Assembly (NCBI GenBank): GCA_001804815.1
Contig: MHBI01000097.1
Location: 61,845 to 125,844 of the forward strand
Source: Lentisphaerae bacterium GWF2_50_93
GTDB lineage: Bacteria > Verrucomicrobiota > Lentisphaeria > Victivallales > GWF2-50-93
Reading direction: 5' to 3'
Length of the DNA: 64,000 nucleotides
Shown: in pieces, positions 35,680 to 45,900 of the stretch
Layout of the letters: each line of letters begins with the position of its first letter
Numbering within the stretch: the first letter of the stretch is position 1
Translations under genes and position numbers: made by a program
Notes under the pieces: generated by a model
Told to the model about the DNA's origin: nothing
The model's input: the letters and a program-made list of their open reading frames with translations, nothing else
The model's database searches: none

Positions 35680-37365
35680 TCAGATGATTTTGCCCGACAG
35701 CATGACGAAATGTTCAAGGATCGGGCCAAGGGTGAGGGCTGGGAAATGGGTCAGTCCGCCGACGATCAGGATAACGCCGATCAGCAGGCTGGCGAACAGC
35801 AGCGTGTCCGTGGGGAATGTCCCTTCGCTTACAGGAATTGTCTTTTTCCCGGCAAGGCTCGATGCAAGGGCGAGCACCGGAAAAATCACGCTGAACCTTC
35901 CTATCAGCATCCCGATGGACATGCAGACATTGTAGAAGACGGTATTTGCGTTGAGACCGGCGAACGCGCTCCCGTTGTTCCCGGCGCCTGAGGAAAATGC
36001 ATATAGGATCTCTGACAGCCCGTGAGGTCCCGGATTAGCTCGTGACGCCAGCGCCGAAGGCAGAAGAACAGCAACAGATGAAAAAATAAGGATCACCATT
36101 GAGGGAACCATGATTCCAACCATTGACAGCTTGACGTCAGGCGCCTCGATCTTCTTGCCCATGTATTCCGGGCTGCGTCCGACCATAAGCCCAGCTATGA
36201 ATACAGTTATCACGGCAAAAAGGATCATGCCGTAAAATCCTGAACCCACGCCTCCGAATATGATTTCTCCAAGCATGATGTTCATCACGGGCACCATGCC
36301 TGCGAGAGGGGCGAATGAATCATGCATCGCGTTTACTGCACCGCACGAAGTAGCTGTTGTCGCGACTCCCCATAGTATAGATCCCGCCTTTCCGAAACGC
36401 ATCTCCTTTCCTTCCATGGTCCCGTGCGAGTATTCTGCAATCATGGCGAATGCGATTCCAGCAACCAGCAACGCAAGCATCGCGCCGAAAATCACATATC
36501 CCTGCCTGCGCCTTCCACTCATATTTCCATACATGAAAGGGAACGCCGCCGAGATGACGATCAGTCCGAGCAGTTCAAGGAAATTGGAAAACTGCCTTGG
36601 ATTTTCAAACGGATGTGCGGAATTCGCACCGAAAAAACCACCACCGTTCGTTCCGAGCTGCTTGATGGCGATCTGGCTGGCTGCAGGACCCATCGGGATG
36701 ACCTGCGTCCCACCCTCAAGGGTCGTACATGTAATATAGGGATTTAAATTCTGGATCACTCCCTGGCTCACCAGCACAAGCGCCAGGATGAAGGAAAGAG
36801 GAAGAAGGACATAGTAAATGCTGCGAGTCATGTCCACCCAGAAATTCCCCAGTCCGAGATCCGCCGCCTTGAAAGGATCATGTTTCCGAATGATGCCTCT
36901 TATCAGGACCAATGCGCATGCTATTCCAACTGCTGCGCTAACGAAGTTCTGGACTGTCAGCCCCGTCATCTGCGAGAAGTAGCTTAGTGAAACTTCTCCG
37001 CTATATGCCTGCCAGTTTGTATTTGTCACGAAACTGACGGAAGTGTTGAGCGCAAGATCCCATGGCATATTCGCCATTTTCTGAGGATTCAGAGGCAGCC
37101 AGCTCTGTGCCACGAGGATTGCAAAAAGGAGGATTATGGAGAGTACACTGAAAATTCCTACGGAAAGCGCATATTCCTTCCACCCCATCTCGTGCTCATG
37201 TTCTATCTTCAGCATCCTGTATGTGAAAATTTCCAGTGGCCGCAGAAACGACAGAAGATGTTTCTGCCCGGAAAAGACATTTGCCATATAGTTGCCAAGG
37301 AAATATGCAAACAGACTGAAAACTGCGATGAACAGGACAATCTGCATGATATCGTTTAAGTTCAT
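35680..37365 (-). CDS. kdpA: Potassium-transporting ATPase channel subunit KdpA
   Basis: 561 residues, about 10 helices, with selectivity-filter-like segments: SFVTNTNWQAYSGE, LGTNGGGFFGANSAHP, TTATSCGAVNAM and SGAGNNGSAFAGL. These correspond to the four pore loops of the SKT superfamily fold. Start codon lies one base after the kdpF stop. Confidence 0.97.
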   Translation of the reverse strand: MNLNDIMQIVLFIAVFSLFAYFLGNYMANVFSGQKHLLSFLRPLEIFTYRMLKIEHEHEMGWKEYALSVGIFSVLSIILLFAILVAQSWLPLNPQKMANMPWDLALNTSVSFVTNTNWQAYSGEVSLSYFSQMTGLTVQNFVSAAVGIACALVLIRGIIRKHDPFKAADLGLGNFWVDMTRSIYYVLLPLSFILALVLVSQGVIQNLNPYITCTTLEGGTQVIPMGPAASQIAIKQLGTNGGGFFGANSAHPFENPRQFSNFLELLGLIVISAAFPFMYGNMSGRRRQGYVIFGAMLALLVAGIAFAMIAEYSHGTMEGKEMRFGKAGSILWGVATTATSCGAVNAMHDSFAPLAGMVPVMNIMLGEIIFGGVGSGFYGMILFAVITVFIAGLMVGRSPEYMGKKIEAPDVKLSMVGIMVPSMVILIFSSVAVLLPSALASRANPGPHGLSEILYAFSSGAGNNGSAFAGLNANTVFYNVCMSIGMLIGRFSVIFPVLALASSLAGKKTIPVSEGTFPTDTLLFASLLIGVILIVGGLTHFPALTLGPILEHFVMLSGKII

Positions 37366-37366
37366 G

Positions 37367-37456
37367 TCAGAACCTCTCCGGATAAACCATTACGAAAAAC
37401 AGGTATCCCAGCAATAGGATCGAGATGGCCAGTGAAACAGTCAAATTTGCATCCAT
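37367..37456 (-). CDS. kdpF: Potassium-transporting ATPase small subunit KdpF
   Basis: A 29-residue single-helix protein (MDANLTVSLAISILLLGYLF and ending VYPERF) directly before kdpA. The helix followed by PERF is the KdpF signature. A ggagg site precedes the ATG by 8 bases. KdpF is a lipid-like stabiliser of the KdpABC complex. Confidence 0.92.
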   Translation of the reverse strand: MDANLTVSLAISILLLGYLFFVMVYPERF

Positions 37457-37473
37457 AAATTTCCTCCGGCTTA

Positions 37474-37502
37474 TCTATAATGCATGACTTTCCGCTATGC
37501 AA
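37474..37502 (-). promoter_or_regulatory. Probable sigma-70 promoter of the kdp operon
   Basis: On the minus strand, TTGCAT (-35; 37497-37502) and TATAGA (-10; 37474-37479) are separated by 17 bases, with the kdpF ATG about 18 bases past the -10. Confidence 0.6.
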
Positions 37503-37512
37503 AAATATATCT

Positions 37513-37551
37513 GTTAAGAAATGCCAGGAGGACGTTAAGAACGCGTTAAGA
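37513..37551 (-). promoter_or_regulatory. Three direct repeats, candidate KdpE sites
   Basis: The heptamer gttaaga (tcttaac on the minus strand) occurs at 37513, 37534 and 37545, giving offsets of 21 and 11 bases, which are whole helical turns. The repeats lie just upstream of the -35 element. OmpR-family regulators bind direct repeats at such spacing, so KdpE is the likely ligand. This is inference. Confidence 0.45.
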
Positions 37552-37671
37552 CTTGGAGTTTGAAAATTAATCCGTCCATCCTAATTTACTTTTGCGCGCT
37601 ATATGCTAGTTTTCAGGGGTTCTCTTATTATTGGCAAATCTCATTTTACCTTCAATAGTCATTTAGGTCAT

Positions 37672-39678
37672 ATGAACGTCCTATCAAAATTTTTCAATAA
37701 GGCCATCGGTTTTATCAATGAGGTGAAGAAGGCGGATTTCACCTTCATGATAATCTTTTCCCTCATCGTGGGAACAGCAACCGGACTCCTTGCCGTATAT
37801 TTCATCAAGGCTATTTTCCTGCTCACCGACCTGTTCAAGGGAATGGCCATGGAAAGAAACTGGCTGTATATATTCCTGCCGGCTCTTGGCGGACTGCTGA
37901 TCGCCCCGATATTCAGGTTTCTGGCGCCTGAAGCCAAGGGGCACGGCGTACCGGATGTCATCCTGACTGTCGCAGCCGGGCGCGGACTAATAAGGCCCAT
38001 CGTGGTTTTCGCAAAATCTATCGGTTCAATAATAACCATAAGCACCGGCGGATCGGTCGGACGCGAAGGGCCGATCGTCCAGATTGGCGCGGGGGTGGGA
38101 TCATCGATTGCACAATTCCTGAAACTGAACGAGAGCAAGACCATCACGCTGCTCGGATGCGGAGCCGCTGCCGGACTTTCCGCAACATTCAATGCGCCGA
38201 TCGCCGGAGTAATCTTCGTGACCGAGGTCATCATGAGGAGATCCGGCCTGCGCGAATTCAGCTCCGTCGTCGTGGCCTCTGTTTCGGCGTCAGTGATAAG
38301 CCGGGCGATGCTCGGGGACGATCCGGCATTCCAGATAAACCTGCCTCCCATGTTCCAGCTGGATTCCAACTGGGAGCTTTCGCTTTTCCTGCTGCTGGGA
38401 ATCGTCAGCGCCGTCGCCGGTGTCATGTTCATAAAGGCCCTTCTCTTCTCGGAAGAGACTTTTGAGAAGGCAGATAAAATACCGACCATGCTCAAACCGG
38501 CGCTTGGAGGGCTGCTGTTCGGTATTCTCCTCTACTGGCTGCCCCAGCTCTACGGTCCGGGATTCCCGGCGATGGAGAAGGTGCTCAACGGGGATCCGGA
38601 ATTCATACTGCCGCTGCTCATCGTGCTGATCTTCGCGAAAATAGTCGGCACCTCGACATGCATAGGCTCCGGTTCGTCAGGAGGCGTCTTCGCGCCAGCC
38701 CTTTTCATAGGCGCCATGACAGGCGGTGCGTTCGGCAAGATAGCGGAGGAACTTTTCCCGAACTTGGTCACCGAACCGAGAGTCTACGCGATCGTCGGCA
38801 TGGCTGCGGTTTTCGGTGCTGCGGCAAGGGCGCCGGTTACAGCGATCATAATCATCTTTGAAATGACCAGGAGCTACCAGATAATTCTTCCGCTGATGTT
38901 TGCCACGGTCATAAGCGTCGTGATCGCGGAATGGCTGAACAAAGAAAGCATCTTCACATGCCAGCTTGCGGCCCGTGGAATCGACGTTTCCTCAATCGAC
39001 AACAAGCCGATCCTGGAGATGATAAAGGTGGAGGAGGCGATGCTTCCCATAGACAAATGCCTCACCGTACCGGCGTATATGCCGCTCAGGGATCTGGAGG
39101 CATACCTGCATGAGAATGACAGCCGGCGCGCGCTGGTCGTGGACACCAAGGGCAAGCTTTTCGGAGTTGTGACAATCCAGGATCTGTACAAGCGCCCGGA
39201 ACTTCTTGACACCGGGATCGTCGCCGACATCTGCACGAGGAAGCTCCTAACGGCCTATCCATCTGACACTCTTGAGGATGCCATGCTCATCCTTGGCGGC
39301 GAAGACATCCAGTCGCTGCCTGTCATCGAATATTCAAGCACGAAAAAATGCCTTGGCGTCCTGAGACGCAGGGATCTTGTGACCGCCTATTCCGAGGCGC
39401 TTCTGAAAAGCGAGAAGAGAAAACAGTTCATACAGAAGCTCAAGTTCAAGAAGGCCACGAAAACAGAGTTCGTCGAATATGCCCTGAAGAACGAGGATTC
39501 GGCATCGGGCAGGAAAATAAGCGAGATCAGGCTTCCCGCGAACTGCAACATCGTCACCATATTCAGGAACAGGGATCTCATCGTGCCGAAAGGAAATACC
39601 GAACTGAAGTCCGGGGATCTCCTTGTAGCAGTCGTAGAGAACCAGGACGAATTCATAAACGCCCTCCAGGCTGGATGA
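37672..39678 (+). CDS. ClC-type chloride channel/transporter with CBS and TrkA_C domains
   Basis: The ClC core has the anion-binding motifs GSVGREGPIVQIG (with the gating glutamate), a GSG-type segment GSGSSGGVFAPALF and AVFGAAARAPVTAIII. After the membrane part come a CBS pair (about 450-570; VEEAMLPIDKCLTVPA and ADICTRKLLTAYPSDTLED) and a TrkA_C domain at the end (GRKISEIRLPANCNIVTIF). The ATG at 37672 is preferred over the upstream ATG at 37603, which adds residues lacking family resemblance. The TrkA_C tail suggests ligand-gated control. It is divergent from kdp. Confidence 0.9.
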   Translation: MNVLSKFFNKAIGFINEVKKADFTFMIIFSLIVGTATGLLAVYFIKAIFLLTDLFKGMAMERNWLYIFLPALGGLLIAPIFRFLAPEAKGHGVPDVILTVAAGRGLIRPIVVFAKSIGSIITISTGGSVGREGPIVQIGAGVGSSIAQFLKLNESKTITLLGCGAAAGLSATFNAPIAGVIFVTEVIMRRSGLREFSSVVVASVSASVISRAMLGDDPAFQINLPPMFQLDSNWELSLFLLLGIVSAVAGVMFIKALLFSEETFEKADKIPTMLKPALGGLLFGILLYWLPQLYGPGFPAMEKVLNGDPEFILPLLIVLIFAKIVGTSTCIGSGSSGGVFAPALFIGAMTGGAFGKIAEELFPNLVTEPRVYAIVGMAAVFGAAARAPVTAIIIIFEMTRSYQIILPLMFATVISVVIAEWLNKESIFTCQLAARGIDVSSIDNKPILEMIKVEEAMLPIDKCLTVPAYMPLRDLEAYLHENDSRRALVVDTKGKLFGVVTIQDLYKRPELLDTGIVADICTRKLLTAYPSDTLEDAMLILGGEDIQSLPVIEYSSTKKCLGVLRRRDLVTAYSEALLKSEKRKQFIQKLKFKKATKTEFVEYALKNEDSASGRKISEIRLPANCNIVTIFRNRDLIVPKGNTELKSGDLLVAVVENQDEFINALQAG

Positions 39679-39716
39679 CAGGGAGCGCCGACCCTGGTCG
39701 CCTATGGCGCGTCGAA

Positions 39717-39867
39717 GGAGCCTGTCGGACTTATATAATGAGTTCAGAAATGGCTGAATTTGTTCGTAGTAGCGCATGTTTGCGTGTTCTTCAGTCGTTT
39801 GAGATTCCGTTAAGAACGCGCAAACATGCGCTACTACAAGCGAAAAACCTTAAGTCCGACAGGCTCC
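39717..39867. repeat. Family B palindrome flanked by G arms
   Basis: Perfect 16-base outer arms ggagcctgtcggactt (39717-39732) and aagtccgacaggctcc (39852-39867) enclose a family B palindrome (39759-39845). The arms of that palindrome include gtagtagcgcatgtttgcg and cgcaaacatgcgctactac, with a short loop. It serves as the uninterrupted reference for the nested copies at 7251 and 20014. Confidence 0.85.
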
Positions 39868-39966
39868 ATAGGCGGGTAAACCTCCAGGTCGGCATAGAGG
39901 AATCCGGCCTTTTCCACTTCCACTGGATTATTTCCATCTTTATTCCATTCCGCGGCTTGACTGCAA

Positions 39967-40013
39967 CTAAATCAATTGTATAATTGATTTAGATAATTTA
40001 AACAATTGTTTAA
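39967..40013. promoter_or_regulatory. Two palindromic operator candidates before the TetR gene
   Basis: A perfect inverted repeat (ctaaatcaatt-gtat-aattgatttag, 39967-39992) and a second palindrome (ttaaacaattgtttaa, 39998-40013) lie just before the TetR-family start. Both share the caatt half-site core. They are good candidates for autoregulation of the efflux operon. Confidence 0.6.
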
Positions 40014-40035
40014 CATATTGAAGTGGAGGCATGAA

Positions 40036-40695
40036 ATGGACAAGATCCGCAGGAAGGATGGAGTTGAAACCCGGGCCAGGATCCTCGAGGTGGCGGGCAG
40101 GCTTTTCGCCGAAAAGGGTTTCCGCAATACGATCCATGAGGAGATATGCCGACTTGCCGACGTCAACATAGGAGCCATCAACTACCATTTCCGGAGCAAG
40201 GAGAACCTGTACGTGGAAGCATGGAAGATGGCATTCCGCCAATCATTGGAAAAACATCCTGTCGATGGAGGCGTTCCTCCTGGCACCCCCCCTGAGGAGC
40301 GCTTTCGCGGCAGGATACTTTCATTCATGCGGAGGATGTCGGATCCGGAGAACATAGAGTTCGAGATCGTCCACAAGGAGATGGCTACCCCTACCGGTTT
40401 CCTTGCCGGCGCCATGAGGGAATCCCTGGATCCCCTCAGGAAAGAAACGCAGTCCCTGGTGCGCGAACTCCTCGGCGGCAAGGCGACTGAAAAGGACGTC
40501 CAGCTCTGCGAGATGAGCATAATGGGACAGTGCTTCAATCCTGCGGTACTGCATAAGCGCCGGAAGGGTCAGAATAAGAACAGATTCGGCCCGAAGCCGT
40601 TGGACTTCGACATTGAGACAATAGCCGACCACGTGGTCAGCTTCAGCCTCGCAGGAATTCGCGAAATGCGCAAAAGGGCCGGGAAAGGCGGATGA
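40036..40695 (+). CDS. TetR family transcriptional regulator (CecR-like)
   Basis: N-terminal TetR helix-turn-helix: RARILEVAGRLFAEKGF then HEEICRLADVNIGAINYHF. The C-terminal region (FEIVHKEMATPTGFLAGAMR; CEMSIMGQCFNPAVL) resembles the CecR/YbiH-type ligand domain. The ATG at 40036 has a ggagg site. It is the first gene of the efflux operon and probably represses it through the palindromes upstream, with a pump substrate as inducer (inference). Confidence 0.9.
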   Translation: MDKIRRKDGVETRARILEVAGRLFAEKGFRNTIHEEICRLADVNIGAINYHFRSKENLYVEAWKMAFRQSLEKHPVDGGVPPGTPPEERFRGRILSFMRRMSDPENIEFEIVHKEMATPTGFLAGAMRESLDPLRKETQSLVRELLGGKATEKDVQLCEMSIMGQCFNPAVLHKRRKGQNKNRFGPKPLDFDIETIADHVVSFSLAGIREMRKRAGKGG

Positions 40696-40699
40696 GGAC

Positions 40700-41215
40700 A
40701 TGAACAGCAAAAGAAAAACATTCACGGTTATCGAACTGCTGGTGGTAATGGCAATCATAGGAATACTGATAGCGATCACCGCCCCTGCCCTGAGCAAGGT
40801 CAAGCAGAAGGCGAACAGCTCGAAGTGCCTGAACAACCTGCATAACATATCCCTTGCCTTCCAGGGATACCTGCAGACTTCAAATGAGGTCATGCCGGTT
40901 GCGGCGGACATGCCGTCGCTCGGACTCAACAGCGATCCGCGGATCGTCGACATACTTTCAACGGATCTCAACAGCACCGAGATCTTCCGCTGTCCGGCCG
41001 ACACCGTCAGGAACTACTTTGCGTCGGAAGGCTCAAGCTACCAGTACAACACGATGATGGGAGGCAAGAAGATCAGCGAGGATTTCCTGCACAAGGAGCT
41101 CGGGCCTGCGAGGACGCCGGTCATGTATGACTATGAGGCATTCCACGGCAAGGCAGGAACTGCCGGGGCCATGAACTATGCGTTTGCCGACGGCCATGTC
41201 GGTGATTTGGAATAA
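40700..41215 (+). CDS. Prepilin-like protein with DGHV C-terminus
   Basis: The type IV prepilin cleavage and methylation motif is present as KTFTVIELLVVMAIIGILIA near the N-terminus, where the usual G at -1 appears as T-F-T-V-I-E, so the peptidase site is slightly atypical. The rest is the short PVC form with CLNNLHNISLAFQGYL, FRCPADT and the terminal MNYAFADGHVGDLE (H-x9-DG family). 171 residues. It is placed, unexpectedly, inside an efflux operon, 4 bases after the regulator. A close paralogue is at 60666. Confidence 0.85.
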   Translation: MNSKRKTFTVIELLVVMAIIGILIAITAPALSKVKQKANSSKCLNNLHNISLAFQGYLQTSNEVMPVAADMPSLGLNSDPRIVDILSTDLNSTEIFRCPADTVRNYFASEGSSYQYNTMMGGKKISEDFLHKELGPARTPVMYDYEAFHGKAGTAGAMNYAFADGHVGDLE

Positions 41216-41228
41216 CAGGAGCATTAAA

Positions 41229-41801
41229 ATGAAGATAAAATATCTAGTACAAGCAGGTGCTGTTGTCGCAATCGGGACTTTGTCCATGGTCTGCTACAAG
41301 CCGTTCAGTCCGGTCAAGGTTCCGGATCCGAAGAGTCTTACCCAGGATGGAATCGCGAAGGCCATCTCCTCTGACAGCTTCTCAAAGCTTCCTCAGGAGA
41401 AGAAAGATGAGTATCTGGAAAAAATCACACCTGCCGATCCGGAAAAGGGAAGGGAGATCTTCGCTTCCGTTGAAAAGATGACGGACGAGGAGAAGAAGAA
41501 TTTCCATGAGAACATGAGGCCTGCGTTCCAGAAGATGATGCAGAAGAGGGTCGACGAATATTTCGCCATGACTCCGGAAAAGAAGGAAGAGTTCCTGGAC
41601 AGGGAAATTGAAAGGATGAATGAAATGCGCAAGGGCGGCAACGGTGGCCCAGGTGGACCGGGAAGAGGCCCTCCGCCAAAGCCTGACGTCCAGCACCTGA
41701 AGAACATGTTTGAGACCCAGGATCCTGTGACAAAGGCGAAGATGCACCAGTTCTTCAGGGACATGCACCAGAGAGCGGAGCGGCGTACCGGGAATAAATA
41801 A
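41229..41801 (+). CDS. Membrane-anchored helical protein, partner of the prepilin-like gene
   Basis: An N-terminal signal anchor (YLVQAGAVVAIGTLSMVCY) is followed by a helical extracytoplasmic domain with SDSFSKLPQEKKDEYLEKI, KMTDEEKKNFHENMRPAF and RVDEYFAMTPEKKEEFLDRE blocks, then a Gly/Pro-rich linker and a last helix. 190 residues. A paralogue at 61305 also follows a prepilin-like gene. The repeating SxxQ/E-rich helices recall LTxxQ (Spy-like) proteins but the resemblance is weak. Function is unknown. The ATG at 41229 has a cagga site. Confidence 0.7.
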   Translation: MKIKYLVQAGAVVAIGTLSMVCYKPFSPVKVPDPKSLTQDGIAKAISSDSFSKLPQEKKDEYLEKITPADPEKGREIFASVEKMTDEEKKNFHENMRPAFQKMMQKRVDEYFAMTPEKKEEFLDREIERMNEMRKGGNGGPGGPGRGPPPKPDVQHLKNMFETQDPVTKAKMHQFFRDMHQRAERRTGNK

Positions 41802-41820
41802 TAGCAGGAGATATGGAACC

Positions 41821-42912
41821 ATGAAAAGCAATCGTTTGATGATAGCGGCAATAGTAGCCGGTGCTGGGGCAACCGTCATCCTTGCGTTCTTCTACTTCCA
41901 TCGTCCGGCGGATGCTGTTGTAAAGACAGCTCCTTCCGGAGCTCCTGTCCAGGTCAGGGTGGCGCTTGTTGAGGAAAAGGACGTCCCCCGATATCTGCTG
42001 CTGACCGGCGAACTCCGGGCGGAGAAGGAATCATCCGTGGCGACAGACGCTGCCGGAATAGTCGTATTGGCATCTATTGAACGCGGCATGTCTGTGAAAA
42101 AAGGGGACGTGCTTGTCAAGTTGGATGACAGGAATGCGATATTGGCGGTACGCGAAGCGGAGGCGAATCTCAAATCGGCCAGGGCCGACTACGAGCATGC
42201 CAGAAAGGATCTTGAACGCAACGAACAGCTCGCAAAGGTGAAGGCGGTCTCTGATTCAAGCTTCCAGAAAGCCAAGGCCAACCACGATATAAGCGCTGCC
42301 TCCCTATCTGTCGCGGAAGTCCGTCTTGATAAGGCGGAAAAGAATCTTGCGGACTGCACTGTTTCCGCACCGTTCACCGGATTTGTGGCGGAACGAAAGG
42401 TGCAGATCGGTGAGTATGTCCAGTCCGGCACCGTTGTCGCCCGTCTAGTGGAGGTGGATACCCTACGCCTTTCCCTGAATGTACCGGAGACGGCGGTCGG
42501 CAGCCTCTACGTCGGACAGGAAGTTTCCTTCACCGTGGGTGCGTATCCGGACAGGACCTTTTCCGGCAAGATCAAGCATGTCGGCGCCGCTGTGCGGGAT
42601 AATTCCCGGGATCTTGTCATTGAGGCGGAGATAGCAAATTCCGACAGGCTGCTCAAGCCTGGAATGTTCGTCTCCGCAAGGCTGGTTCTGACCCCGGCCA
42701 TCAGCATGGTAGTGCCGGGAAACGCCATCCGTACGGAGGGGGCCAACTCCCATGTATTTGTAGTTCAGGACGGGCATGCCGTGGAGAAACTGGTTGAAAC
42801 AGGAGTGCCTGCAGGGTCCGGCGTGGAAATCCGGGGCGGTCTCAAGCCCGGAGAGAAAGTTGTCCTGGATCCGGATGCCGGTCTGAAGGATGGCTCACAG
42901 GTCAGGATGTAA
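41821..42912 (+). CDS. RND efflux periplasmic adaptor (membrane fusion protein)
   Basis: 363 residues with an N-terminal membrane anchor, a split lipoyl domain (KGDVLVKLDDRNAI and TVSAPFTGFVAERKVQIGEY), an alpha-helical hairpin (residues ~95-165) and a beta-barrel region (LRLSLNVPETAVGSLYVGQE). It bridges the RND pump to an outer-membrane channel. It lies 16 bases before the RND gene. Confidence 0.93.
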   Translation: MKSNRLMIAAIVAGAGATVILAFFYFHRPADAVVKTAPSGAPVQVRVALVEEKDVPRYLLLTGELRAEKESSVATDAAGIVVLASIERGMSVKKGDVLVKLDDRNAILAVREAEANLKSARADYEHARKDLERNEQLAKVKAVSDSSFQKAKANHDISAASLSVAEVRLDKAEKNLADCTVSAPFTGFVAERKVQIGEYVQSGTVVARLVEVDTLRLSLNVPETAVGSLYVGQEVSFTVGAYPDRTFSGKIKHVGAAVRDNSRDLVIEAEIANSDRLLKPGMFVSARLVLTPAISMVVPGNAIRTEGANSHVFVVQDGHAVEKLVETGVPAGSGVEIRGGLKPGEKVVLDPDAGLKDGSQVRM

Positions 42913-42928
42913 ATGAAAGGTTGATCTT

Positions 42929-45900
42929 ATGCAATGGCTTGCTGCAATATGCGTCAGGAGACCGGTCTTAGCAACCGTCATAATCCTGCTGTTCGTGGTT
43001 GTCGGGGTTGCCGGATACACCAATCTTTCCGTGGACAGGTTCCCAAAGGTCGATGCGCCCAATGTGACAGTGACAACCACCCTTGAAGGGGCTTCTCCAA
43101 CTGAGATTGAGACTGAGATAACCGACAAGATAGAGGAGGCCGTAAATACCATCAGCGGCATCGACGACCTGAGTTCCACGTCCAGCGAGGGCGTATCCGT
43201 GGTGAGTATCTCGTTCGTGCTTGAAAAGGATTCGGACATAGCCGCGCAGGAAGTCCGCGACCGGATCAACCGCATCCTTGGAGATCTGCCGGAAGACACT
43301 GAACAGCCGAAGGTCGAGAAGATGGATCCGGATTCGGCCCCTATCATGTCATTGTCCCTGGTCTCCGGACGGCCGGTGCGCGAAATCACCGAGTATTCGG
43401 ACAAGGTGCTGCGCCGCCAGCTGGAGAATGTTTCCGGCGTGGGGCAGGTGACGATCCTTGGAGGCAGGAAACGCCAGATCAATGTCTGGCTTGATCCGGT
43501 ACGCCTCCAGTCCTACGGACTGACTGCCATTGACGTCCAGCAGGCTTTTTCCAGGCAGAATATCCAGATCCCCGGAGGCTCCGTCAAAAGCGCAACATCT
43601 GAGCGCAACCTGCGCATAATAGGCAAGGCGCAGTCGGTCGATGACATCTGCCGGCTGATTGTAAAGACGCAGGATGGCGGCCTGACAAGGGTTTCGGATG
43701 TGGCCAGGGTGGAGGACGGGGAGACTGAAGAGGATTCCATAGCGCGTAAGAACGGAGTAAACACTGTAGTTCTGTCCATCAGGCGTCAGTCGGGGGCTAA
43801 TATCATCGACGTTGCGGATTCCGTGAAAAGCCGTCTTGTTGAAATCCAGAAGCATATGCCGGAAGGATACCGCATAGAGGTAGTAAGGGACAACTCGTCC
43901 GTGATCAGGACCAGCACCGGAATTGTGAAGGAGCATCTGGTGCTTGGCGCCTTCCTGGCGGCATTGGTCGTAATGATATTCCTTGGAAACAGCAGGGCCA
44001 CGATCATTTCGGCGATCTCGATACCCTGTTCGATCATCTCGACCTTCGGCATCATGTGGATCGCCGGACAGACCATAAATGAAATCAGCCTGGTGGCGCT
44101 TGCCCTCGTAGTGGGGATAGTGATCGACGACACCATCATCGTGGTCGAGAACATCTTCAAGCATGTGGAGGAGCACGGGGAGGATCCGTACATCGCCGCA
44201 GTAAGCGGCACGAAGGAGATAGGCCTTGCGGTCATGGCGACCACCTTGTCCCTGCTCTCGGTATTCCTCCCTGTAGCCTTCCTCGGAGGCATGATAGGGA
44301 AATTCCTCAAGAGCTTCGGCCTGACAATGTCGTTTGCGATCGCGATCTCGCTCCTGATAAGCTTCACCCTTGCGCCTGCCCTTGCGGCCCGGCTCTTCAA
44401 GGCAGGCGGAGGGAACTGGATGGACCGGAGGCTGGAAAGTTTCGTGAATCTGTTCTACAGGCCATTGGAAAATTCCTACATCTGGCTGCTCGGGCATGCC
44501 TTGAACCATAGATGGGCGGTTGTGCTGGTGGCGGTCCTGGCGGTCGCCTCCTGCGCACCTATGCTGGGCATGATAGGCAAGGACTTCATGCCGGCGAACG
44601 AGGAGGCGCAGCTTTCAATCAGCATCCGTGCTCCGGAAGGTACGAGCCTCGCTTCAACGGGTCTCATCGCCGAAAGGGTGGCCAGGGAAGTCCGACTCAT
44701 GGATGAAGTGGAGTATACTCTCCTGACCATCGGCGATGACAGCCAGGACACCCCGAACCTTGCAAGCATATATGTCCGCCTCACCGATCCGTCGAAACGC
44801 AGGGAGACACAGTCGCAGATCATGGACAAGGTGCGCAACGAGCTGCTTCCGAAGCTGCCTTCGGATCTCCGCGTGAGCGTACAGGAGCTCTCCCCTTTCG
44901 GCGGAAGCGGAGGAGGACCGCAGGGAGTCCAGTATGTAATTTCAGGCCCTTCCATGGAAATTCTCTCGAAGGTGTCTTCCGATGTCCTGTCGGAGATGAA
45001 GAAACTGCCCGGCGTGAAGGATGCCGATTCAAACCTGAATCCGGGAAAACCGGAAATAACTGTGAATGTCGACCGGAGCAAGGCGGGGCAGATGGGCATC
45101 AATGTCTCCGACCTGTCGACAACCCTCCGGCTGCTCGTGGGAGGCCTGAAGGTTTCAACATACGATGAGAATGGGGAACAATATGATATCCGCCTACGTG
45201 CCGAGGACAAATACCGGAACGACAAGCAGGTGCTGGGCATGCTTTCGGTGCCTGCGTCAAATGCGGCCCCTGTCTCCCTGATGAACATCGTCCGCCTTGG
45301 TTCTCAGGAAGGACCTGCCCAGATAAACAGGCTCAACCGCAAAAGACAGGTCACGCTATCAGCCAACATATCGTCCGGGGCAGGCGTAAGCCAGCAGAAT
45401 ATCATGGACGGCATTGAGAAGATAGTGGAAAAGCACAACCTTTCTTCGGACTATTACTCCGGTCCGACATCTATGTCCAAGGAGATGAGCAAGACTACGT
45501 CCCGTTTCCTCACCGCGCTGGGCCTCGCCCTTATCTTCATGTATCTTATTCTTGCAGCACAGTTTGAATCCTGGCTGGATCCGTTCACGATACTCCTTAC
45601 GATTCCGATGACTCTGCCATTTGCCCTCCTTTCCCTCCTGATTTTCGGACAGTCTCTCAATATCTTTTCGGCCCTTGGCCTGTTTGTGCTCTTCGGAGTC
45701 GTCAAGAAGAACGGCATCCTGCAGATAGACCACACCAACCAGCTGCGCGCCAGCGGCATGCCCCGCAGGGATGCGATTCTCCTGGCAAACAGGGACAGGC
45801 TGCGCCCGATCCTCATGACAACTGCGGCGTTTGTAGCCGGTATGATTCCGATGATGACGGCCAAGGGCATCGGAAGTGCATTCCATAACGCAACTGCGGG

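Noticed and set aside
43349..44509. 386-codon antisense frame within the RND gene
   Set aside because: It is a shadow of the well-supported RND pump frame with no domain.
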